A stretch of DNA of 64,000 nucleotides, taken from the NCBI GenBank assembly GCA_028023455.1, contig JAQFVV010006197.1, forward strand, positions 21,184,653 to 21,248,652, given 5' to 3'. The notes under the pieces were generated by a model. The model ran no database searches. It was not told the origin of the DNA and worked only from the letters and a program-made list of their open reading frames with translations. The position numbers and the translations under genes were made by a program. This document shows, one piece after another, positions 42,113 through 54,359 of the stretch (positions are counted from its first letter, which is position 1; each line of letters starts with the position of its first letter). Source of the stretch: Epiperipatus broadwayi. Taxonomy: Eukaryota; Onychophora; Udeonychophora; Euonychophora; Peripatidae.

Positions 42113-42510
42113 CACACACAGCAATCTAGAGTAATCAATGGATGCCAGAAGGCTATGCATAAAATCCCCATCTAGTGCCTACTCATCTAACATCCCCAGA
42201 CTAGTTTCTGGCTTATGGCCTTCGTCAGTGAGGAGCTTTGGATCTGAGAGCACTGCACCTAGATCTTAGGATCTAATGCAACTCTCCAGAAACCACCTTT
42301 TATCTCCATTTAACTACAAAACTATGAGTCTTAAACTGAAAACACCTTAATGTTTTCAATCCAAGCCCATTAGCTTATATAGTCATATAGGTCTGAACCC
42401 AGTTCAGTACCCATACATTTTGGTGTCTTTGGTTTTTTAATAACTATAGCCACCACTATCCTATTAGGCAGCCATAACTAGCTCAAGTAAGCAGCCATAA
42501 CTAGTTCAAC
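42113..42510 (-). mobile_element. HHR repeat family B, single monomer
   Basis: This is a minus-strand monomer of about 395 bp. From its 3' side: GAGTAATCAATGGATGCC, CTAGTGCCTACTCATC, ribozyme (42190-42238), ATCTGAGAGCACTGCACC, the AACTCTCCAGAAACCACC region, and a body with ATTAGCTTATATAGTC and GTCTGAACCCAGTTCAG. The body is homologous to that of element C (compare 19097-19195). It lies about 160 bp upstream of the PLE remnant. The single-monomer state contrasts with the palindromic copy at 62677. Confidence 0.75.
42190..42238 (-). ncRNA. type B hammerhead ribozyme, intact core
   Basis: Minus strand: UCCUCA, CUGACGA (plus 42222-42228; position 7 is variable in hammerheads, so C is allowed), stem II GGC/GCC around CAUAA, GAAA (42205-42208), stem III CUAG with a 2-nt loop, UC, then UGGGGA. 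Predicted cleavage is between 42199 and 42198. Stem I UCCUCA/UGGGGA has 6 bp including one G-U. All invariant positions are present. Confidence 0.85.
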
Positions 42511-42767
42511 TAAAAACTGGTCAGTAATTGGATAACTAGCTTCTTTTAGTAGAAGAAAAACAAATGATAGTGAAGTAACTTCAAAAGCAAGCCTAGTTGC
42601 AATATAATGTAGCCATCACTATGAATGTGTGTGTGTATATATATATAGTTAGTTGCTTGGAAAAGTCATGGAATGTTCAGCAACTTTAATGGAAGATTTA
42701 AATTTAATAATGCTATTCAAATAGCCAGAATTATTATTATCATCATAATCATCACTCAGTGGAGAAG
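42511..42767. other. AT-rich stretch with small tandem repeat, no gene
   Basis: GCAGCCATAACTAG is repeated at about 42471 and 42492. Nothing else is recognised. Confidence 0.4.
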
Positions 42768-42905
42768 CAATACTATAATCTTAGCATTGCAATCAAATAC
42801 TGGCTTAATCGAAAGATTAATTGTGCAAAGGTTAAGATGACATTCAAGCACTAGAAATTATGGTCTGAGCTTAAATGTAATTCTTTAGCTATTGAATTCA
42901 TCACT
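42768..42905 (-). repeat. possible SINE family G fragment, strongly diverged
   Basis: CATTCAAGCACTAGAAATTA and the following TGGTCTGAGCTTAAATG resemble the G tail on the minus strand. The preceding GCATTGCAATCAAATACTGG resembles a box B context. Confidence 0.3.
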
Positions 42906-42909
42906 TTAC

Positions 42910-44495
42910 AACTATAATCAATTAGTAATTAATATTTATTAGTAAATAATTATCTTTCTACTTTTAGTAGAAGTAAAGTTGATGATTTAAGTGATGGCAT
43001 ATAGGATAATAAACTTAGTATAATTTTTTCTAAATTAAAATATCAAACTATCACTTTTAATGCTCAAATATCACATAACCTACCAAGTAACTGGCCATTT
43101 AATTATAGAAAAACTGAAAAGATTGGCATGATATCCTTATATTTGCAAAGCATGTGTCTTACTGTTACTGTAAATGAAGCCAATGACTATATATCCATCA
43201 GTACTTATCAATAGATTTTCATAAATATTTTGTTCATGTTTTTTATATGAAGGAAATTTCAAAGGCAGGTTAATGTTAGTGAAGTTGATTGTGATAATGA
43301 CTAATCATGTCATATAAATCATTTACTTAATGTTGAAAGATGATAAGTTATACAGGGGATAGGAGAAGCACAAACGCTAAAAACATAAAAGGTGTACAGA
43401 TTTTTTAAATTTTGTTTAAATTTTAATTAAGAATGTAAAGAAAGGATATTGAAAATTAATAAAAAGCTTTTATTAAAATGAGATGAGGACATGTAGGAAT
43501 ACATGTAATGGCAAAATGATTTTTCAATTGTAGATTAGAAGAGGAATATCAATGATTGAAGTAGATAGTTTCTAGTAGTCTAAAAAGATTTAAGAAGAAA
43601 ATGTGTAATTGAAACAGAATTTTTAGACATATGGTCTTTAAGCATAAAATTCTTGCTTTAGTAGTACTAGTTTTGATTTTAATTTTATATGCTACAATAG
43701 AATTGGTCGATCTTTTAAGTAACTTTATTTACTATATATGTCACGACATTCTTTATCTATAGATGACATGCTATAAATCTCCTTATATTTTTACTTTTAA
43801 GTTTCTAAACCATTATCTCCAGAAGTCACTTTTTTAGACTTTGATATCTCAATACATATTTAGGGATTTTTTTTTGCCATGCCAAAAGTTTTCGAATTTC
43901 TTCTTGTCTCATTATTTACTGTTGGGAGATGAAAGAAAACATTGTCATTAATGTTTTTACTATTTAAAAATTAGCCATAAATTATTATATTTTATTTACT
44001 AATCTGGATATACTTTATTCATAGTATTTAATATTTAAGGTCCTGATTATTTGTTTCAAAGATAACATTAACTTATTGGTGAAAAAACAAAAAAAATCTT
44101 CATCTGTCCAATTGAATGGATTTATTATGCTATACTATATTGATGTTCAAACATCATTTGATCTCATGAGCAACTAATCATATGATAAATACAAATATTT
44201 AAAATAAGTGTGAAAACTTAATTTTCAAAGCTTAAAACAATCTTATAAGTATATACGATATGTGTAAATGATTAGAGGTTAGTTTATTCAACTGCTTTGC
44301 TCTTACTTAATGTTAATTCTAATCTAGTGAATAGTCAGATTAATTTTTTTTTTTTGCAGAAATTAATCATAAAATATATCTATAAATGGATATCTACTTA
44401 TTTTTAAAAATAAAATAAAACAAAGATGAAAAACTGCATAAACTCTCATGACTCAGCAACAGCCAACCCTGATTAATAATGTTTTCTCCATCACT
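42910..44495. other. AT-rich stretch, no gene seen
   Basis: There is no motif-bearing ORF and no recognised repeat. Confidence 0.45.
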
Positions 44496-44499
44496 ATTC

Positions 44500-45130
44500 T
44501 TTTTTTTTTTTTTTTATAAAAATAGAATTTATTAGAACCTTTTAAGACAAGACTGATAAGTTTACATTATAGTGACTTGTGTACTCTGAAGTAGCAAGTT
44601 CACATTGATATCTTTGACATTTGCTTTCTGAGAGACTGGAGCTTGATTAACCTTCTGGTAGTGTAACTTTGTTCCAAGTTTGATGATGTAACCAGTCTGG
44701 AGTCAAAAGCTGGTCACATTCTTTGGAATGAATGAGCATCTTCATATAGGTGTCGTAATCACTGGAAGATGTGTGGTTGAAGATGTATTTGCATCTGGTG
44801 ATCCACATGCAAAGGTCAAAAAAATTGACAATCTAATGTTGGCAAGGATACCATTCTTGATTGTGGTCTGGATGAAGAGCACTTCCTGGAGATCAAGTGA
44901 AACATTCTCGATGATGAAGGTCCTCAGAAAACCAAGAAAAGTGCAGGATACAATAGGTGTTGTATTGCTTCATCCACTGAGGAGCAGAGTTGACATTGAG
45001 GGTTCAGTTGGTTGAAACTTCTTCTCCAGATCAGGAAATGGCTGGTAGTCAAAGGGGCAAGGTTTAGTTTAATAAGAAAGTCAATGAATTTGGGCTCTAG
45101 ATGCCAGTTTTTGAATTTGCCTATTAGTGA
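44500..45130 (-). pseudogene. polyadenylated retrocopy of an unidentified transcript
   Basis: On the minus strand the sequence ends in A(16) (T-run 44500-44515), preceded 12 bases upstream by AATAAA (complement at 44528-44533): the 3' end of a reverse-transcribed mRNA or LINE RNA. Codon-like minus-strand readings shift among frames: CPFDYQPFPDLEKKF near 45045, KNWHLEPKFIDFLIKLNLA overlapping it, QCQLCSSVDEAIQHLLYPA near 44960-45015, DLQEVLFIQTTIKNGIL near 44850-44895, SDYDTYMKMLIHSKECDQLL near 44710-44765, and GYIIKLGTKLHYQKVNQAP near 44640-44695. I do not recognise the parent. The C-X2-C...H reading might point to a LINE C-terminus. The plus-strand ORF at 44728-45015 is antisense. Confidence 0.6.
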
Positions 45131-45229
45131 TATGTTATTTATTCCCAGTGAGTTTTGGAGAGTGGATTCTTTTATAAGAAATTGTCAAATAAATTTTTGT
45201 CCTGTATTGGCTATTTATGTCTGTTAAAC

Positions 45230-47584
45230 TTTTATTCAAATATTTGTCCAAGAGTTAAAAAGGAGTTTATTATTAAAAAATTATAAATAAAATCTATTTT
45301 ATTATAATAAAATTCATAACTTACACTTTAAAATTAATTATAAAAAAGTTCACAAGGGAACATGAATAAAACAGTTTTGAATGCTACTTTATAAATTAAT
45401 AACAGACTTCGATAATCATGTAAAGATGTGCGTGCAGGTAAAATATAATCACTGATTAAGTACAGGATAAATTTTATTGCTTTTCATTTTTACAATAAAA
45501 AGCAGTATATTAAAATCAAACGTTAATAAAAACGTTTTAATTAATCTCATTGATATATGTGTGCATTAAAGAAAGCTTTGGAAAACATCATATTCTCCTC
45601 AGTCTTTCAAACATTATTTAAATTTCATCTTTCAATGATGAAAACTTTCTCTTTAATGTATGTCACACACACACTCATTCTTAAGCAAGCTGTTAAATAT
45701 TTGCATCGCTAGCAACTATTTATATTAGTTTAATTATTACTACTTATGAAGAAAACAAGAATTTTAATATTCTCCAATACTGTTTTTAAGATTATTAAAA
45801 TTATTTGGAATAGGAAGATTAGTTGCTCAAATGTCATGTGACATTTGAACATCCATAACAATTTCATTCACTTGTTCAAAGCAAGATTTTTTTTCTTTTA
45901 CTTAATGGATAGCATTATGTTTTTGTTTATGTTTCTCAAACATTATGCTAATCTATTCTGGGTAGTGGCAATTGACATTCTGATATATATATATTCATAC
46001 AGTTATGTATTGACTTTTGACAGTTATGTTCTGATCGGCCTTGATAAACTTTGGACATAACTCAGATATAGTATTACTATGTTTATATTATGTCAACTTT
46101 TATTTTGTCACTAGGTTCAATTGTCTTCCACTTTTGTTTGCCACTAATGAAAATGCACATAATTTATTATGATTTATAATACATAAAGTCAATGAAAATA
46201 AAATTAAGAAGAAAATGAGATTGGTAAAAAAAAAAACATCAGTCATTTGGATTTTTTGTTTGCAATAAAAGATGATAAACAATTATATACAATATAAAGT
46301 ATGCATATAGAGCTATAATATGCCATAATACAGTATGTCTGTTTTTGTAGCCATCATGTAGAAATAAGTATAGGATTTGATATGTCTTAAACAATGAAAT
46401 CAGTTTTATTTGGTTAATTGGTTTGCTTGGTTTGCTGTAAGGCAAATATGTAAGTTTCATATAGGAATCACAAACTGTTATAACTAGGTTGGTTATAAAT
46501 TAGCACAAGTAAGTTTATAAGTAAAGCAGCCTTTTTGTAGCTCTTAGCAAGCCAAAAAGTCTTTCTAGCATTTTTGTACAGAAATTTAATAATAAGAATG
46601 TCATATATATGAAGCTATTTAAATGGCAGTTGGTGAAGAGGTGTATTTTTTTTTTCTTGTTTGATGTCTATATAATAATAGCTAAATATTCATTTGTTGA
46701 CCAATAAACAGAATTTTTTTAAAAAAATTATTTAAATTTTAACCCCCAAATTATGGGCATGGCCAGCTGATGTACTAACTCACATATAATTCTAAGACAT
46801 ATAAGTTAACTGAAAATTAGAAAAGTAGAATTATATGAGAAATAATGAGAAAAAACTGTGTTCAAAAATGAAGTATTCATTAAAAAAAAGTTATTAATAA
46901 AAAAGGCAAATGAATCAACATGGGAAGAGTATAGCAATTTATTTATGGAATGAAGATATAAAATTCTGTACTTATACATTGGACTATTTTTCTCATCTAG
47001 AATAAATTGTTAAATATCTTTTTAAAAAATCAATATTTATTTAACCTTTTCAAATATATTCAAACTATTACTAATAACTTATAGGTTACTAAGTATTTCA
47101 ACATTTTGGGTGATATTATTATTCTCTCTTTGCCAGATGTTAATGGCTCAACCAGTGACAGTACGAGCAACATCTGAAAAAGAGAAGAGAATAGTATCAC
47201 TCAAAGTTATGTGTTATTTACTAATATGTGTGCTATTAGTAATAGTTGAATGCTTTTGAAAACATTAAATAAAATCTTTAACAATTAATTCTAGAAGATA
47301 GAATAGTCCACTATATAATTACAAATCAAATGTTTTTACTATCAACTTTCAAATAAAATATCAAACCTTCTCTATTAGTCTACAAAAAATAGATGACGGC
47401 AGATTAGTCAAAATGGAAGAAGCTATAAATGATTTGATAAGGATAAAAATGAGAAAAACTAAAGATTAGTAAAATAGATGTATTATATTTATTCTATAAT
47501 TTTTGATTCAGAAATATGTAAAACCAAGAAACATCCCATAGTGTTTTATAAGAGCCGAGTCTATTTATTCAATTCTATTGCTGC
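45230..47584. other. AT-rich stretch, no gene seen
   Basis: Chance ORFs of 60-73 codons occur on both strands without motifs. No repeat shared with the rest of the window is recognised. Confidence 0.45.
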
Positions 47585-48260
47585 CTCCTATTGAAAGCTT
47601 GAGTAATCAATAGATGTTAAATGGTAGTGTTTATTAAATCCTCATCCAATGCAACTCTACCTACAATATTAGTTTCTGGCTTATAAATTGGATTCAAAAC
47701 ATACAGGTGTTTTTGAATTTTAGGTTGATAACTTAACGAGTAAAAAGTAGCTATTAAAAGGAAGCTAGCTGCATTAGATTCAACATAATCTAGATTCTCT
47801 ATATCCAGATCCAAGTTCCTCATTGATTAAGACCTAAGATAGAAACTAATCTGGGAAATATGCATAGGGTAGCATTACATGTGGATCTAATAAGTACTGC
47901 CATCAAGTATGTTGTTTATTCAAATTTACAACAAATGGCAATAGTAGAGTTAAATAAATAGAATTTGCTTTGGCTTGACCAAAACATAATGGTGTATACA
48001 ATTGTTATAAAAACTGAGAGCACCAAAATGTGTAATTATTGAATTAGTGCCAGAACTGTATACTTATGATAGCAAGTTAGCTTGGAATCGAAACATTAAG
48101 ATGTTTTTAAATTTCAGACTGATGATTTGATAATAAAAAATGAGTAAAATATGGCTACTAGATAGAAGATGCATTAGGTTCAAAAATTCAGGTTCATGAA
48201 ATTCACTGGATATGGATTTAATGTGCACTAGTTCACTCATTTAATATGTTCACTGTTACA
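47585..48260. repeat. HHR repeat family B, decayed copies
   Basis: GAGTAATCAATAGATG at 47602 and TTAGTTTCTGGCTTATAA at about 47668 are parts of B in minus orientation. CCAAGTTCCTCATTG through GAAACTAATCTGGGAAA at 47810-47852 and CCAAATGTG...GGAATCGAAACATTAAG at about 48030-48110 are plus-oriented. The whole is an old head-to-head copy. The hammerhead at 47812-47860 keeps GAAACUAAUC but reads UUGAUUA for CUGANGA. Confidence 0.5.
47812..47860 (+). ncRNA. type B hammerhead, degenerate
   Basis: UUCCUCA, UUGAUUA, AGACCUAAGAUA, GAAA, CUAA, UC, UGGGAA. Stem I (UCCUCA/UGGGAA) remains. The CUGANGA box has two changes and stem II is lost. Inactive. Confidence 0.5.
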
Positions 48261-48264
48261 TATT

Positions 48265-50745
48265 AAATCCACCCACATATTCTGTTGTCAGATTTTTCTC
48301 CATATCACAATAATTAATTTAATTTTACATGTTTTTAATCTATTATTAAATGTTTTAAATATGTACTCAATATGGTTAAGGTCACAGAGAATGATAGACT
48401 AAAAAACGAAGGTTTCTGAATCAATTTTGAGTTAAAGAATATAAAAAGTCTCAGTTTGAGCAGTTTAATGAATTTATTATGTTTATGATGTTACGGTGCT
48501 ATTTAATTTCACTTTATTTCCTGAACAACAGTATATATTTGAGTTTTGATATAGTAAATGTATTACAATTGATTTTTCTTTTAGTTTCTGCTTTTAGCCA
48601 CTGTATGGAGCCTTTAACGCCATACTGTGAAAACTGATTGTTAAATTGAAAATTCAATGTACTTTACATTGTAGCAGTAGAGCATGATTTTTATAAAGTA
48701 AGCTAAAAATAATTATGTAAATAGTGGAACATATATTTCTAATTTTACAACATATATTTGTGTTTAAATAAAATAGTTTTTTTTTTAAAAAAAAAATTAT
48801 AAAATAATCTAAAATAAATGCATAAGTAGTTACAAAAATTGAATATTTACATGTATTTCATAATTGAAAAATAAAACATTTTCCCCTAACGTGAAATAGT
48901 TTTGTTTAGTTTTTATAAGGTAATCTAAAAATAAATATATTTGTACTTATACAATAATTAAAATATTCTTTGTTGAAAAATTAAATATTTAAGCTTGTAG
49001 TTCACAATTGAAAAATAAAAAATTGTTCCATAATGTTAAATAGACAGTCAACCATCAAAAGTATTATATTGATCCAGTGATGAGAATAAACACCCTGATG
49101 ATTGAATATTTATGGATTGAAGCCAAACTCAAAATTCTGAAGATGATGAGAAACATATTCCCTGAACTATCGTAGTTTCATCTAGATGACATATGCTGGA
49201 AAATGTCTTGAAAAATAGCAGTGAACTGGACCTCTGTTTAGCCTTTCTTCGGGACATTTCCTTTGATTATTACTGGTAATCAAAATATTAAAAAAAATAT
49301 TTTATTGTGTTTTTTAATTTTTTTTTTCCTTAGTCAGTTCATTTTTATTATTTTATTGTATTTTGTATTGACTATTTCTTTTATGAAAAATAAAATAATA
49401 TATAATTTACAATTAATTTATCTTTTAGTGTTATTTTCATAAAACTCAGCATTTACAGTAGATTTTTCTTTTTATCCATTTTGAATGACAAGAAAATTAA
49501 AAATTTGACGGACAAATAAGAAGAGTTTTTAAAAAAATGCAATTTACAAATAATAAATTTTTTTAAAAAATATGTAATTTACAATTAATTTGTACTTTAG
49601 TATTATATACTATTATAAAAATCATATTTTAAAAAAATGTCCAATTTATTGATTAGTTGTCATCTTCATGATTTCAGTGAAAGTGTGGTGTTTAAAAACA
49701 GAAGCTGAAAGGAAAATCAAATGTAATATACCTATACCGGTAACATATATCTCAATATTATCTTTAATGTTTTCCACAGATATTTCATGCAATAATTTAC
49801 TGTGTATTCTGTGATTTAATATGCTAAAAGAAGTGTGAACTCTGGAACTCAATGTCTATCCATGGATCATGGCTTCATCTCTCTCACCTTAAGTGCTTAA
49901 ACATCTTACAAACTCACAACTTTGAAACCTATTTAATTATTCTTTATTCACTGGATTTAAAAAGATTTCTAATGCAATTGAAAAAAGATAGGAAAAAAAT
50001 ATTAAAAATATTATTATTAAAGTTAAATTAATTATTTGAATTCCTACATATTTATTATTAAAATTAAATTATTTAAATTTTAATTGTTGAGAAAAATATT
50101 TAAACAATGATGGAATTTTAGTTGTTTTTCATATTACTACAGCAGAAAAAAACTAATATATAACTTGGTTAAAATATTACAATATTTATTTAAAACCATG
50201 CATTGTTTTTTTAATATATATATAACTTTTGTGATTTTTGAAGCTGAAATCAAAATGCATTAAATTAATGTATTTTTAATTAACTATTATGGAAATTTAA
50301 AAAAAAAAACATTAAAAAAACATATGTGACTTGTAATATGTAATTATTATATGTATATGCATAAGTAGATTTTTAATTTTATTTGTCATTACACATACTT
50401 ATTAAATATTATATATATATTCAATAAATGTATTATAGGGTTATATATTATGGTATTATGAAGGAATGCATTTAAACACCCTCTTTTTTACTCATTATTT
50501 AATTAAGACATAATGTATTGTATAATAGATCAATTTTCAGTTGTGAACGATGGTGATCCTATATAAGGCTCACAAAACCAGTTTCAAGGAATTACTTTAG
50601 CTATGGCAATTGCCAACATTAGTAACCACAAATTAGAATAGGTTGAATCTTATTTATATCAAGCAAATTTCACTTTTTTTACTTCTAAGTATGAAAGTTA
50701 AAATGTACACAACTATATAATGTGATGGTGTTTATAATTAAGAAG
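48265..50745. other. AT-rich stretch, no gene seen
   Basis: No ORF with a motif is present. 49070-49270 is slightly richer in G+C (CCTGATGATTGAATATTTATG, CTTCGGGACATTTCC), but no family is recognised. Confidence 0.4.
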
Positions 50746-50747
50746 TA

Positions 50748-51000
50748 CAGAAAGTGAATTATTGGTTTTTATGCTGGGTTTGGGAAAAGATAAAGGGGAT
50801 TTAGATATAAAGGTTATAGAGTTGACAAAGATTATGTTGTGGAAATGGGATGGAACAGAATATGGGAAAATTTAGAGTGGGGAATGGAAAATAAAGTGGC
50901 TAACAGGTTTATCTGGGCATAATTGCTGAGATATTCTTGATTTTGTTTAAGGAGAAGCCACAATACATCACATCACATACAGAATTTCATTCTTGATAAA
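50748..51000 (+). pseudogene. LINE 3' end, second copy of the element at 4235-4690
   Basis: TTATTGGTTTTTATGCTGGG to AAAGTGGCTAACAGG and the 3' UTR AAGGAGAAGCCACAATACATC match 4370-4600 at about 85-90 percent by eye. Short deletions relative to that copy destroy the frame. It is truncated on its 5' side at about 50748, downstream of the zinc-knuckle. Confidence 0.7.
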
Positions 51001-51004
51001 TAGA

Positions 51005-51820
51005 TTTATAATCAATTTCATTTTTTACAAGCCTATAAGAAAATAAAGTTATTAAGTAAGTAATATTGAAAATGCAATATTTTATGGATAAATAGTTTGT
51101 GATTTGGAATTAATTTCATCATCAAATTATACATACAATGGAGTCACAAACTATGACATAATTTATTACAAACTTTTCTTCTTATATTCAAATGTATATA
51201 GAGTATAGTAACTCATGTTTTGTTGATAAACATAGATTAGAATAGAATACATATTGTTTATTGAACTGCAAGTATACAGCACTTTTCAACACCAACATAT
51301 ATATATATTGCACCTGGTTGTGTTACATAGCACACAGCAACATAGTTGTGTGTGTGCAGATATATATAAAGTAAACAAAAAGTAGAAATAAACACAGACA
51401 AAAAAATTTGTAGATATTTACATTTCCTGGAATACAATAATCCTAGTAAAAGAATTAAATAGTTCTGAATTTAAAATAGAATTTTATTATAAATTAAAAC
51501 ATTTTAAAAGATCTAATAGATAAATTAATATTGTATTCTGATTTTGAATTAAAAAAAAAAGATTTATTTTGGAAAATCTTTCTATTAATGTTTGTGTGCA
51601 ATTCTCTATCTAAGTAAAAACATGTAAATGGCACTTTAGTAGAAATGTAAAAGTAGCTTTTGATTAAAATTGTTTTTAATCAAGATAAGGATTAGACATA
51701 AAAAACTTGTTTTTAATTAAGGTGTTTTTATGATCTCAGATGACTCTTATAAAAAGGCCTGATAAAAATATCAGTTCAGTTTGGTTTTAAAATTTTTGAG
51801 CAATTGGTTATAATATTTTG
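51005..51820. other. AT-rich stretch, no gene seen
   Basis: Nothing recognisable is seen. Confidence 0.4.
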
Positions 51821-51826
51821 TTGCAG

Positions 51827-52242
51827 ATATTGAAGTTTACAGTAATTGGTTTTAGCTGGCCAGAGAGATGGCTGGAAAATTTATACAGAGCTCCCATGAG
51901 ATGCAAGGGAATTTGAGACAGTAGATCCAGCAGCAGTTTAGAGCATTACAGAGGAGTTTTGATGCACAGGAAGACAGGGTCACTTCTAATGGATCAATTA
52001 GCCTGCACAGATGTGTACAAAATAGTTGCTGGTCTGGACAGATGGGAGATCACTGATCAGTGCCAACAAATTACCTGATTATAACTTTCCCAATGCTGAC
52101 AATTGCCTGAATTATATTTTGATGATCACAATCACCAAAATCAAGCTCTCCAAGAAAAAGCTTGAAGAATTGGTATATGCATGCTGCTGTTTATCTATAC
52201 CTACAAGGAACCACAGATAAATGCTTTACATATTTATAAAGT
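51827..52242 (+). pseudogene. exon-like or decayed coding segment, unidentified
   Basis: The segment is less AT-rich than its surroundings. It is preceded by ATTTTGTTGCAG, a good 3' splice-site match, and followed by AAAGTGAGTT, a plausible 5' splice site. The frame from 51827 reads ILKFTVIGFSWPERWLENLY, RAPMRCKGI, a stop, DSRSSSSLEHYRGVLMHRK, TGSLLMDQLACTDVYKIVAG, LDRWEITDQCQQIT, a stop. The in-frame stop after KGI argues against a working exon. The 64-codon ORF at 52026-52220 is in another frame. I recognise no family. A noncoding RNA exon or a dead gene fragment are both possible. Confidence 0.3.
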
Positions 52243-52249
52243 GAGTTGT

Positions 52250-54225
52250 TTTTAAATAATTTATTTAAAATACATTTTAAAAATTTCTATATATAATTTA
52301 AAGATATTATAATTAGTTAAATGTCTGTGATAGTAATATGTATATCAAGACTGATAGCATTATATATAATAATGAAATTTTAAATAATTTCTTTGGTAAA
52401 ATGATATTTTAACCTATAACTTGGGATAAAACAAATCAATAATTTGCTTAAGTTAAATGTTCAAAAGAAAAGATCAATCTAAAGATGATTTGATATATAT
52501 ATTAAAGAAATTGTTTTAGTAATTCCTTTAAAATGACATTAATATATATATAATTTTACTTGAGTTAAAATCAAAGAAATAATTTATAGATAATTTTATA
52601 GAAAGAAAATAAGAACATTTATATAATTCAACCTTTTGGAGTAATCTGTCAAAACAGAAAGAAAACTTTTATAAGCTGTCAAAAATTGATAGTACTTTTT
52701 AAAAAAACTGAAACTAATGGATAAAAGAGTGGAACTTACTATAAAATAAGGAATGAAATTTATATATTTTCAACAAAGAATTGATTGTGAAAATAATTTT
52801 AATATTATTATTGTAACAAATTAAAATATGTGATATAGACATAAGTGTGTGCCTGCAATTCAATATGCACACACATGTATGTTAAATATATTATTTAATT
52901 ATGTATTTTTATTATAGGTCAAATTAAATATGTTCAGAAATTACACGCACACACATGTATCTGTGCGTATATATCATTGAGTGTCAAATAGGACATATAT
53001 GTAAAATTTAATCATTTTTAATTAAAGTAATTTTATTAAATGTCAACTGAAATATATTCATGTAATTGTAAAATGCAGATCTGTATGCCTAACATATATG
53101 TAAACCATAGTAATAGTTTGAATTTTGTAAATTCATCATGTAAATCACAATGTGATAATTTTTTATTGTATGTTAATCAAAATTAGATAGTTTGATTTAT
53201 ATATGTATAGCCTTATTCTAAAGACCTTAAAATCATTTTTATTGTTGTTAGTAAACTTGTATTCTTTGTTAAAATTATTCCAGTGAATTTAATTGTAAAT
53301 AATTATAGAATATTAGTATGGCATCATCTCTTGGTCACCATAACAATTATAGAGTTTATGTTCTCTGAGCTAGATTCAAGTACAATGGCAGAATATATGA
53401 ATGGGAATGCATATTAGTGTGTATGGGCATCTAGTTGATTCTAAATTGGCACTAATATAATATTCTTTAAAGCCCCTGCATTACATTTTATTTAGTCTAT
53501 TAGGAATTAAGTTGTTGGCCACTACATTGATGGTACTTAGTGGCCAGAGCATTGATGATGATCAGCATGTTTTAATATCCCAGAACTATTGTTTAGATTT
53601 TTATGGTTGTATATTCTTATGGATGAGCATTTAGTTGTTGCACCCAAATTATGTGTAAATAACTGCCCAAAGCTGGCAAAGACTAATTGACTGTTGATTT
53701 ATTTTAATTGATCATTCATAATGATGAATGATTGTACTTTGAGTATTACTTGTACTTACTTATTGATAATGCTGTTTTATGATGGTTGATTTATTATGCT
53801 TATAGTTGCTCTAAGGAGTTAACTAATCTCTAGCTGGCTGATCTCTCAGAGAAATCATATATATGTTCTCATACTCTATTGAATATATATTTCTTTTTTT
53901 AAATAGTAAAAATTACTTCAAAATCTCTTATGATATATTAATATTACTTATATATTTTGGATGTTAAACATTATTTTTAACATTTTATTAATGCCACTTA
54001 CTTTATTACTTATTATCCCATCCCATTACAATATATTATATGGATGTTTTCTATATGTATAGTAGACATATAAATCAAGATTGTAGTATAAATAAAATTT
54101 TAAAAGCAATAATAATAGAATTGTTAATAATAATTTGAGGAGGCACATTTACATATATTTTACTGAGTGTCTCTTCATTGATGCATTTACTAAAGCAGTA
54201 AAAATAAGAAAAAACGACAACTAAT
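52250..54225. other. AT-rich stretch, no gene seen
   Basis: No gene is seen. Near 52850-52980 ACACACATGTATGTT and ACACACACATGTATCTGTG are a loose local repeat. Confidence 0.45.
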
Positions 54226-54242
54226 TAATGTATTTTTATTTT

Positions 54243-54344
54243 ATTTTATTTTTTTCATATATCAAAGTGGCAGCTGTGAAGCGAACCCGGAACAACTGCT
54301 TGTAAGGCAGCTGTGCTAACCACTCGGCCACCAACGCTTGACAA
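54243..54344 (-). repeat. tRNA-derived SINE family S, full-length copy
   Basis: Minus strand: TCAAGCGTTGGTGGCCGAG, box A-like GAGTGGTTAGC, anticodon-arm region CAGCTGCCTTACAAGCAG, box B GGGTTCGCTTC, then an altered 3' end (CTGCCACTTTGATATATG) and an A/T-rich tail. Target duplication GTATTTTTATTTT lies at 54230-54242 and 54345-54357. It lacks the internal duplication of the 32305 subfamily. Confidence 0.85.
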
Positions 54345-54359
54345 GTATTTTTATTTTTA

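Noticed and set aside
44728-45015. 95-codon plus-strand ORF
   Set aside because: It is antisense to the polyadenylated minus-strand retrocopy.
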